From the NCBI GenBank assembly GCA_900545735.1, contig URAC01000046.1:1-6722 (forward strand): a stretch of 6,722 bases of DNA, read 5' to 3'. The position numbers and the translations under genes were made by a program. A model generated the notes under the pieces. That model had not been told where the DNA came from. It did no database searches and was given only the letters and a program-made list of their open reading frames with translations. Below are positions 1 through 6,679 of the stretch, in pieces. The DNA comes from an uncultured Bacillota bacterium. GTDB lineage: Bacteria > Bacillota > Clostridia > Christensenellales > UBA1242. Within the stretch, counting starts at the first letter, position 1, and every line of letters starts with the position of its first letter.

Positions 1-1688
1 GACAATTCCTTATTTAAAGCTTCAGGTAGAAATATATAGTTAAATATTGAATTTTTATATTTTTTCCCTATCGTTGTAGGATAAGCAAACTCCACTTCGT
101 GTCCATTCTCTTCAATTTTATAGCTCTCAGAATTATTAATTAAAAAATGCTCAACACTGTAATCTTGAATATCATCTAAAAACTTTTTTAATTCGGTATA
201 TTTCGAGTCCCTTATTTTGACAGCATTATCTTCTAGGCAATAAAAATTATATATTGATGCTACCAATTTTGCCATATATTGTTGTGATTTTTCATTGTCA
301 TCAACTGTAAAATCAGTAACAGCTTTACCATCCAACAAATCTTTTATATTAACAATTAACTTATTGTGGATATTCTTTTCTTTAAGAATCGGAATAATTT
401 TTTTAATATCCTTTTTATAGCTAAATATTAAATACAGACTAATATATAAAACAATCGCATACACATCATGACATAACGATTTTTTTTCTACTTCACTTGT
501 TGAATTATCAACTTTTATCAAACATCTTAAATATTTAATTACTAGCGATTTAAAAATTAATTTATCATCTAATAGGATTTTTGCTAAGTAATTATTAATT
601 ACTGGATATTCAGTACTATCAACTTTACATAATTCTAAATATTTTTTTAGTTTACCTGAAACTCCTATCGGATTTTTGGTTATATCTTTAATTATTTCCA
701 ACACAACCTTTGCTTCAGTCAACATTTGCAAAAAGAAAGTTTTACTCCAAATTACTTTAACTACATGCTCACCGCTATAATGCTTATCCCCATCAACAGG
801 TACAGTTACATCTTTTGTTATTAAGAAATCATTGCCAAATTCTAAATTTTTATATTTATCAAAGTCATAAATGTAAGAATACATAAAATGCTGCAGAAAA
901 CTACACAAATCATATTTTATTTCTTTATTCTCATTATTAATTTCAAAAATTAATTTTTTTATATCATTCCATTTCGAAATCATTTCATCTGAGTTATCCA
1001 ATGAAAACAAGTAACCTTTAAAAATATCTTCATCATCCAACTTTAATCCTTTTAAATTGACATCCAGAAAATATTCAATGCCTTGATTACTAATTCCATC
1101 ATCACTTGAAACAATCACATTAAATGTACAATTACACAAATTTTTATAAAAGTTAAGAGCATTCTGTTTGGTTGTAAGATATTGTGGTATTAATTTATAT
1201 AAACTAGAAAATTTAATATTTTGCCCATAATAATCATCTTTTAGAACTTCTGTTCTTTCTTCTTCAGATAGATTTTCTCCATAGCAATGTTCTGCAAATG
1301 TTTTGTATTCTTCAAAATTTTGTAGTTCTAACTCACATTTGTCAAATATGTCTTGGTCACTTCCATATTTTTCTTTCAAAAAATCAAGAATCATGTAAAT
1401 TACCGTTATTCTTTGTTGTCCATCTATCACATCATAATCATTGTTCTTTTTATTAAGGATAATATTACCTAAAAATTTACCAGAGCTTTGTATATCTCTA
1501 ATCATTTCTATAACTTGTTTTGGGCCCCATCTCAATTCTCTCTGAAAACTTGGTATAATATATCGCCTATTTGTCTTAAATGAAATAATACTTTTTTGTT
1601 CAGCACCTTCCATATCAATCTTAACATCAGTATCTTTATCTTCTAAAAAGTTTTGAAGTTTAATAATTGTTCCTGTTATTTTTCCCAT
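1..1688 (-). CDS. DUF262/DUF1524 (GmrSD/SspE-like) protein, C-terminus cut off by window edge
   Basis: The frame is open for 562 codons from ATG at 1688 to the window edge with no stop, so the C-terminus is missing. Residues about 40-100 carry the DUF262 hallmarks: IPSFQR (45-50) with W54, a downstream FLGNIIL strand (72-78), and the nucleotide-binding motif DGQQR (89-93) followed by a hydrophobic helix. A further family-like stretch, EYFLDVNLKGLKLDDEDIFK, lies at about 205-224. Near the edge, SVEHFL (511-516) followed by a late NYIFLPEALNK segment resembles the start of the DUF1524 HNH-like nuclease region (EHxxP and GNLxLL in relatives); its end is outside the window. Known relatives (GmrSD, SspE, BrxU) use NTP-regulated DUF262 domains to sense modified DNA and DUF1524 to cut it. 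A role as the effector or sensor of the upstream DndD-like operon is inferred. The middle (about 230-500) is helical and not recognised. The start is supported by AAGGAAG five bases upstream. Confidence 0.88.
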   Translation of the reverse strand, partial: MGKITGTIIKLQNFLEDKDTDVKIDMEGAEQKSIISFKTNRRYIIPSFQRELRWGPKQVIEMIRDIQSSGKFLGNIILNKKNNDYDVIDGQQRITVIYMILDFLKEKYGSDQDIFDKCELELQNFEEYKTFAEHCYGENLSEEERTEVLKDDYYGQNIKFSSLYKLIPQYLTTKQNALNFYKNLCNCTFNVIVSSDDGISNQGIEYFLDVNLKGLKLDDEDIFKGYLFSLDNSDEMISKWNDIKKLIFEINNENKEIKYDLCSFLQHFMYSYIYDFDKYKNLEFGNDFLITKDVTVPVDGDKHYSGEHVVKVIWSKTFFLQMLTEAKVVLEIIKDITKNPIGVSGKLKKYLELCKVDSTEYPVINNYLAKILLDDKLIFKSLVIKYLRCLIKVDNSTSEVEKKSLCHDVYAIVLYISLYLIFSYKKDIKKIIPILKEKNIHNKLIVNIKDLLDGKAVTDFTVDDNEKSQQYMAKLVASIYNFYCLEDNAVKIRDSKYTELKKFLDDIQDYSVEHFLINNSESYKIEENGHEVEFAYPTTIGKKYKNSIFNYIFLPEALNKEL

Positions 1689-1693
1689 ATATT

Positions 1694-1700
1694 CTTCCTT
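1694..1700 (-). promoter_or_regulatory. Ribosome binding site of the DUF262 gene
   Basis: On the minus strand AAGGAAG sits 5 nt before ATG 1688. It is a moderate Shine-Dalgarno site and the only good one near this start, so it fixes the N-terminus as MGKITG. It also shows that this gene is initiated independently of the upstream operon genes, which end about 250 bp away. Confidence 0.6.
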
Positions 1701-1727
1701 CGCTATAATAGAGTAAAAACTAACTTG

Positions 1728-1883
1728 TTAATCCTCTAAGTCTCCAACATCTAATGCATCATCATCTATCGCATTAATATCATAATTATATCCTACAACC
1801 GTTGCCGCTAAAAATTTTTTAACATTTTCCGTCATCTCTATTAAGTAATCACTTGACTCTTCAGGCAATCCTACACTAAAACA
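1728..1883 (-). pseudogene. 51-codon open stretch, probable 3' remnant of an unrecognised gene
   Basis: After an in-frame TGA just upstream, this frame stays open for 51 codons to a TAA, reading (in part) GLPEESSDYLIEMTENVKKF and ending in an acidic tail ALDVGDLED. The composition is protein-like: an amphipathic central helix, then an Asp/Glu-rich end of the kind common at real C-termini. It has no convincing start. TTG at 1868 has no Shine-Dalgarno, and ATG at 1835 is preceded only by a weak AGAG-like stretch and would give 35 aa. It lies between the 175-aa gene and the DUF262 gene in the same orientation. I read it as the tail of a gene whose 5' part was deleted or frameshifted. A genuine small protein or chance are the alternatives. 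The family is not recognised. Confidence 0.35.
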
Positions 1884-1914
1884 TCAAATATTGTTAATAT
1901 ATTTATAAATAATC

Positions 1915-1937
1915 AACCCTACCTGTAACCCTACCTG
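1915..1937. repeat. Two-copy direct repeat, 11-bp unit at 12-bp period
   Basis: AACCCTACCTG occurs at 1915-1925 and again at 1927-1937, separated by one T; on the minus strand this is CAGGTAGGGTT twice. The repeat is markedly GC-richer than the flanking AT-rich sequence and begins 8 bp past the stop of the 175-aa gene. It could be an operator-like binding site, a replication-slippage duplication, or the scar of the event that broke the neighbouring open stretch. The rest of the intergenic region 1689-1944 holds the remnant frame and an AT-rich segment (about 1880-1914) with no clear terminator hairpin. Confidence 0.6.
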
Positions 1938-1944
1938 GCATAAA

Positions 1945-2472
1945 TCACTTATCCACTTTGTCCAATGTTATATTTTTTAAGATTTCATCATATTTTGACT
2001 CTTCTAGAGAAGTAAAATACTTATATATCTCATCAACAGCTAAAAGCGACGACTGTGAATCAATATGTTTAAATATTTGGTCTATACCATAATTTGCAAA
2101 ACCAGTCAAAAAACTAGCCGGGGAAAATTTAGTTATATTGTAATCCGGATCGAAAGCAAGTTTTAATCTTTCATCAACATCAAATGATAACGTTTTGGAA
2201 TTGATTATAGCATTTTGAAGCATAAAATCGAGCAACTCTCTCAGATTTGTATTAGTAAGACTCATATATGTATTTCTACCTATAGTTTTTACAACACTAC
2301 TTGCATCTTCAGGAGCGGGCAATGTCTTATCCTCTTTAATACCTATTGCACATGCCAAAATATACACATCAACTAAACGATTAAATAAAGAAATGCCTTC
2401 TTTTCCACATAATTCTGTGTCAGCACGTTCCCAAATTGGGTGATTTAATATTATATCCGTATTTAACAGCAT
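1945..2472 (-). CDS. 175-aa helical protein of unknown family, in the DndE position
   Basis: The ATG at 2472 lies one base after the TAG of the DndD-like gene (TAG-T-ATG), with a strong GGAGGT 8 nt upstream inside that gene, so the start and co-translation are well supported. The gene ends in TGA. I do not recognise the family. The sequence suggests a soluble, mostly helical protein: a hydrophobic helix at about 28-46 (SLFNRLVDVYILACAIGI), a middle segment TNTNLRELLDFMLQNAI at about 73-89, and a charged C-terminus rich in Glu and Lys. Only two cysteines (22 and 41) occur and no metal-binding or catalytic motif is visible. The hydrophobic helix is too isolated and amphipathic to argue for a membrane protein. 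In Dnd systems the gene after dndD is dndE, a shorter protein (about 110-120 aa) that binds DNA. Here position and helicity agree but I see no sequence resemblance, so a DndE-like accessory role is only a hypothesis. Confidence 0.85.
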   Translation of the reverse strand: MLLNTDIILNHPIWERADTELCGKEGISLFNRLVDVYILACAIGIKEDKTLPAPEDASSVVKTIGRNTYMSLTNTNLRELLDFMLQNAIINSKTLSFDVDERLKLAFDPDYNITKFSPASFLTGFANYGIDQIFKHIDSQSSLLAVDEIYKYFTSLEESKYDEILKNITLDKVDK

Positions 2473-2473
2473 A

Positions 2474-4480
2474 CTACTTTACCTCCTTTTTTTCTAGAAT
2501 ATTATTAATATCAGTCAAGTTGCCTTTTTTTAAAGTAGCTTTTTCTTGGGTATCATTCTTAATAATATAGAAATCATATAGCTCTGTATTTTGAAGTAAA
2601 AACCTGATTTTATTTAAATCTAAAGTCAAAAGAATTGTTTGTTTTGAAACCGATGGTAAAGTCTTAAATATGTGTTCTGACTGTGAGTTTCCTGTGAATG
2701 CAAAAGGAGCATCAATTATAATAGGATTCTCATTATTTTCCATCTTACACTCTTGCAATGCCTTTATGATACCTATTACATACGAATACTCATCAACAGC
2801 AAGCTGTCCACCTGTTAAATAAGTGGTTCTTAAAGAAAAATCATCATTAACAAATTGTATTTGATCTGCATCTAATTCCGTTTGGGTTGTCAACTTTTTA
2901 AATATATCCCTTACACAATAATTTAATGTATCTTTAACTTCTTTTTCTTTTCTCGCTTTTTCCTCTTCAAGAGAATCTTTTATTCCTTCAAAAAATTGTA
3001 TCTTTTCTGTCATCTCAGATGAAATCTTAGAATTCCTAATTAAATCGTCCAATTTTCTATTACCAATCTCAAAAATTTGTTTCTTTTGAGCTATTTTGCC
3101 CTCATAGCCAGCTTTTTCACGATTTAAAGAATCCAAGTCAACCTTAATCTGCTCTAACTCGGCAACAAGTTCTTTAGCATCATCTAATCTTTTCAATTCC
3201 TCTTCTTTTTCATGAATAGATGCTTCTAATTCAGATATTTTATTCTCATGAGTAGTTATTTCTGACAAAAGCTTTTCATACTCCATTACTTTTATTTGAG
3301 AAAGTTGTATTTTGTTTTTTGATTTTGAAACAAATTGCCCAAATTGATATGTATAAGAATCTGGTGGCATAACACTTATAATATTATTAATTTTCATTCT
3401 AGCATTGTTATCTAACTCTCTACCACAAACACAAACATCTTTTTCTAATATTTCTTTTAGTAAAGGTTTACTTAAATTTTCAAAAACGTTTTTATATGAA
3501 GCTGCAAACAAATCATTTTTTTCTCGTAAAGTTGTGCTACTTTTACTTGTTAAAGTAGATAAAAATAAATAAGGGTAATATTTATAGAAGAGATCCCCTA
3601 TTTCGTGTCGAATATCTACTATTTGTTTTTCATGGCTAGTTATTGCTTCTCTATTCATTTTTAACAATTGCTGTAAACTATCCTTATTATTTGCCTGACC
3701 CAAAACTTTAAATATCTCATCACGGCGTGAATTTTTGGTTTCAATTGTAGCCATAACATCTCTACGTTTCTGTTTCATTAATTCAATTGTTTCATACAAT
3801 TCTTGAATATTTTCCTGCATTTCGGAAACACTCATATTCCCAGTAGTCGAAGTCATTTTTGATGTCATCTCTCTGTGATAAACACCCAAAACTGAATTTG
3901 CTTTATTTTTATTGCCTAGATGAGTTATCGCATTAGCATATGCATCCAAACCAAACAATTGATGGATTGCTAACTTTAATTCTTTTGAATCTAGAACAAT
4001 ATCTCTTGCTTTTTCACCATCCAACAGAAAATATTTTGACAACCCTTTTGGTAAAATAGTATTAATTTTATTAGCTACATCGCCATTAAACTTTTCCCAA
4101 CTATCATTAATTAAATGCAATAAAGAATAATCAGATTTGATCGCCCTAACATTTTTTATATTCAAAGCATAGCCAAAATAAACTTCTTTGCTTAAACTAT
4201 ATTTAATTCCTAAATGCTCAAAGTCAATTTTTCCAGAGACTTTTAACATTTCATTTGTTTTCATTTCGTTAAATGCGGAAATGTTAAAAATTGGCTTATC
4301 ATTATTCTGCCCGAAATCAGGATCGCCATAAAACATCCATCGAAAGAATTGTAAAAAAGACGATTTCCCAAATCCTGAGTCACCATAGATTAAAGTTATT
4401 TTGCCATTTTGATTTAATTGTAACTCGTTCTTGCCATAATAGCATCTAAAATTTTCAATTACAATATTATTTATTATCAT
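2474..4480 (-). CDS. DndD-like SMC/Rad50-type ATPase (668 aa)
   Basis: This is an ABC-type ATPase with a split head and a coiled-coil middle. Seen, numbered from ATG 4480: Walker A GDSGFGKS at 33-40; FLLDGEKARDI at about 151-161, matching the FFFDGE-type motif of DndD-family ATPases; a CVCG hook motif at 350-353; coiled-coil-rich segments at about 215-290 and 390-520; an ABC signature LTGGQ at 555-559; and Walker B IIIDAP with Asp590. As in DndD proteins, the residue after the Walker B Asp is not Glu. The expected LD-type D-loop is replaced by FAFTGNSQSEH. In Dnd systems DndD hydrolyses ATP and is thought to act on DNA structure alongside DndC and DndE; here it probably works with the adjacent helicase-nuclease. 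Start choice: an in-frame ATG at 4534 would add 18 residues, but it has no Shine-Dalgarno and that stretch is already coding for the 51-aa gene. ATG 4480 has GAGGAG 10 nt upstream and begins MIINNIVIENFRCY, a typical start for this fold. Confidence 0.9.
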   Translation of the reverse strand: MIINNIVIENFRCYYGKNELQLNQNGKITLIYGDSGFGKSSFLQFFRWMFYGDPDFGQNNDKPIFNISAFNEMKTNEMLKVSGKIDFEHLGIKYSLSKEVYFGYALNIKNVRAIKSDYSLLHLINDSWEKFNGDVANKINTILPKGLSKYFLLDGEKARDIVLDSKELKLAIHQLFGLDAYANAITHLGNKNKANSVLGVYHREMTSKMTSTTGNMSVSEMQENIQELYETIELMKQKRRDVMATIETKNSRRDEIFKVLGQANNKDSLQQLLKMNREAITSHEKQIVDIRHEIGDLFYKYYPYLFLSTLTSKSSTTLREKNDLFAASYKNVFENLSKPLLKEILEKDVCVCGRELDNNARMKINNIISVMPPDSYTYQFGQFVSKSKNKIQLSQIKVMEYEKLLSEITTHENKISELEASIHEKEEELKRLDDAKELVAELEQIKVDLDSLNREKAGYEGKIAQKKQIFEIGNRKLDDLIRNSKISSEMTEKIQFFEGIKDSLEEEKARKEKEVKDTLNYCVRDIFKKLTTQTELDADQIQFVNDDFSLRTTYLTGGQLAVDEYSYVIGIIKALQECKMENNENPIIIDAPFAFTGNSQSEHIFKTLPSVSKQTILLTLDLNKIRFLLQNTELYDFYIIKNDTQEKATLKKGNLTDINNILEKKEVK
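2481..2486 (-). promoter_or_regulatory. Ribosome binding site of the 175-aa gene
   Basis: GGAGGT on the minus strand, 8 nt before ATG 2472, lies within the last codons of the DndD-like gene. It matches the anti-Shine-Dalgarno sequence very well and suggests coupled, efficient translation of the downstream protein. Confidence 0.85.
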
Positions 4481-4622
4481 TCTTTTTAGTCTCCTCAAAA
4501 ATACGAATAATCTTAGCAACCATTTGTTTATCATCAGCTTTACTTATGTTTGCAATATTTTCTTTTTCCATACTTAAAATTTGATCTTTGAATTTAGTTT
4601 GTTTTTCAGTTAAATTACTCAT
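4467..4622 (-). CDS. 51-aa charged protein between helicase and DndD-like genes
   Basis: Starts MSNLTEKQTKFKDQ and ends EETKKNDNK before TAA at 4467-4469. Gene evidence is strong for so short a frame: a near-perfect GGAGGA 7 nt upstream, an 8-nt overlap with the helicase stop (ATGAGTAA), and a 14-nt overlap with the corrected start of the DndD-like gene. This fills the space between the two large genes, which would otherwise be an untranslated 134 nt in an otherwise overlapping operon. The protein is highly charged (about 11 Lys/Arg and 9 Asp/Glu), has no cysteine, and looks like two short helices, the second being KQMVAKIIRIFEETKK. I do not recognise a family. A small subunit or adaptor bridging the helicase-nuclease and the ATPase is plausible from position alone. 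Confidence 0.8.
   Translation of the reverse strand: MSNLTEKQTKFKDQILSMEKENIANISKADDKQMVAKIIRIFEETKKNDNK
4491..4496 (-). promoter_or_regulatory. Ribosome binding site deciding the DndD-like start
   Basis: GAGGAG on the minus strand lies 10 nt before ATG 4480 and inside the 51-aa gene. No comparable site precedes the alternative ATG at 4534. This is the main reason to place the protein start at 4480. Confidence 0.75.
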
Positions 4623-6679
4623 CTAAATCTCCTCCGTTAGCATAATCATTTTTGAACAAAATGTCTTCCATTGTCATATTGTACTCCGATAATAACTTAT
4701 CAAGCTTATTTCGTAAATCAGCTTTATTTAATGCCAATCTACTATATTCATAAAATCGTCTAAACTCAATTTCAGCAAAAGCTGTATTGGTTACAGAAGG
4801 CAGCACAATAACATCATAAATATCAGACTTCTTCTTTTCCTTACCAGTATCTGGATCCTTATATAATCTTAAAATTCTACCTCTTCTTTGAACAAACTCT
4901 CTATAATTGTCATTGCTAGACAAAATCAGAGCACTTTTTATGGATGGAATATTTATCCCCTCATCCAAACACCTAATAGCGACCAAATAATTAATCTGTC
5001 CTTTATTAAAACTATCAATTAATTGAAGACGCGTTTCTATATCTTCTGTTGCGGTGAATTTAGATGCTTTAGCTGATGGATTTACAGATAATAAAGAATA
5101 ATTTATCAACTTCAAAATGTATTCTAGATGGCGAATTTCTTCTTGCTCTTGCTTTTTTTTATTATCAAAAAACATTTTTCCATCACTACAATAAATTATT
5201 GTGTGGTCTTTATCTTCTATCTCGTTAAAGATAGTTGAAATGCTTTTTAATTTTTCTTCAGCCATTGATATTGCTCTTAACCTTCCACGATAACCAATAG
5301 TAAATTTTTCTTCATCTACTATAATGTTTTTTGTTGGATCAATTGCTGATAACATTAATTGTGTATATTTAGCAAAATTCTTTTCATCATCTTCTGAAGC
5401 ATTAACAAATATTGGGTGATACTCATAATTTACTAAGTATTTTCCTATAGCTTTTTCAATTGGAAAATCTATCACTTTTCCTCCAAACCATGATAATAGT
5501 TTAGTCGTTTTAGCTTCATCATGTCCAAAAACTGGTGTTGCAGATAGCCCTAATTTATATGGATATTCCTCAGATAACTTATCGGATAAGCTATTATAAA
5601 AATTATGTGCCTCATCAACTATAAGTAATTTTTTAAATTTTACCTTATTATATAAATTCACATATTTAGGTAAAAAGAAACTTTTAATAGTTGTGATAAC
5701 AATAATTGGCTTGTAATTTTGCAAAGAAGATAAGTACCTTGAATATATTTTTGTTTCAGCATCTTTAATTTCACCATGAACACATATAATATGAGCAGAT
5801 GGGAAAAATTCTTTTGCATCTTCAGCCCACTGAGAAACCAAATGTTTGTATGGTACGGCTATAACGGTAAAAATGTTTTCAGTGTTAATAAAATCTTTAA
5901 TGGAATAGAGCGAAGTAATTGTTTTGCCTGTACCCGTTGCCATAACAAAAAAGCCACAATGATTATTTTCGTTCCATTTCTTTTTAGCATCCTCTTGATA
6001 AGGTCGCATTGTGTATTTATTTTTTTTAACAGAATAAGAGCCTAAGTGCTCAACTTTTTCAATCAACTCCGATTTAAACGCATCCATAAAATCATAAACT
6101 TCTAAATAGTCGTTTTTATTATTCCAAATGCTATCAAATTCAGCAGTTTCATCAACTATTCTATCTTCATAATCCTGCCAACTTTTATAAACCCTTATCT
6201 TTTCATAATTATTATAGTAAGCATTTCCACTCTCATTGTTTGAACCAACACAAGCAATAACATTACCATCAAAATCTTCTAAAATAGCTAATTTATCGTG
6301 GTACATTCCTCCATCTTTTAAAACAATCTTAATATCAACAACATCCTCTTTGACTAATAAATACAATATTTTAGCATTTTCATCACTAAGATCCAACAAA
6401 GTACTCTTTACTTCTTTTATGAATTGTTCTTTAATTATTTCTCGAGCATTGTACCCTTGTCGAATGGCAAAAGAGTCTTCTTCACTTAATTTGGGTGAAG
6501 TGGCTAAATATATATGTCCACCTTTTTTTGCCATCGTTAAAATCCCTTCACCAATGAAATCTAATGCGGAAGAACTAAAAAATCCGACACTCCTTTTATA
6601 AGTCTTAGCGCATGAAAGTATAGGGTTTAAAATGCTTGAAAAAGCTTCTTCACCAACATTTTTGTATGAAATATTAATT
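4615..6679 (-). CDS. PLD nuclease-SF2 DEAH helicase fusion, 5' end lost at contig end
   Basis: 687 residues are genuine, beginning at INISYKN (codon 6676-6678); everything before is sequencing adapter, so the native start is missing. The base preceding that Ile codon reads A on the coding strand, so an ATG did not sit directly before it. Numbering from that Ile: a phospholipase D-type nuclease domain (about 1-180) with HDK at 127-129 and GSNNESGN at 145-152, forming a single HKD-like site; then helicase motifs MRPYQ (224-228), Walker A ATGTGKT (247-253), DEAH (355-358), SATP (379-382), motif V LDEGINIP (571-578) and motif VI QRRGRILR (597-604). PLD nucleases need two HKD sites, so the protein probably dimerises. 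ATP-driven translocation coupled to strand cleavage is the expected role, as in helicase-nuclease effectors of phosphorothioation-linked and other restriction systems. The stop overlaps the next gene by 8 nt. Probably only a short N-terminal stretch is missing, because the PLD fold starts close to the edge. Confidence 0.92.
4630..4635 (-). promoter_or_regulatory. Ribosome binding site of the 51-aa gene
   Basis: GGAGGA on the minus strand, 7 nt before ATG 4622, is embedded in the last codons of the helicase (encoding part of NGGDLDE). It is one of the strongest Shine-Dalgarno matches in the window and is good evidence that the small frame is translated. Confidence 0.8.

Noticed and set aside
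1705..1731. Possible sigma-A promoter for the DUF262 gene (TTAACA, 15-bp spacer, TATTAT, minus strand)
   Set aside because: The spacer is short and the predicted transcript would begin at or inside the Shine-Dalgarno site. In sequence this AT-rich, such matches arise by chance.
1880..1914. Possible hairpin/terminator in the AT-rich gap (ATATT-GTT-AATAT)
   Set aside because: The arms are only 5 bp, all A/T, with no following U-run in the transcript direction; this is expected by chance.
1903..1941. 12-codon frame MPGRVTGRVDYL starting 3 nt past the 175-aa gene's stop
   Set aside because: Very short, only a weak Shine-Dalgarno, and much of it is the tandem repeat. It could be a 5' remnant of the broken gene but cannot be supported on its own.
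4480..4534. Hydrophobic leader as a membrane anchor of the ATPase
   Set aside because: It comes from reading the 51-aa gene in the wrong frame; a better-supported ATG with Shine-Dalgarno lies at 4480.
5776..6045. 89-codon plus-strand open frame
   Set aside because: It lies wholly antisense to the helicase motor region (over Walker A and neighbouring motifs), has no recognisable domain, and is explained by the strong coding frame opposite.
6236..6601. 121-codon plus-strand open frame
   Set aside because: It lies antisense to the PLD domain, has biased Ser/Leu/Ile-rich composition typical of shadow frames, and has no convincing Shine-Dalgarno site.
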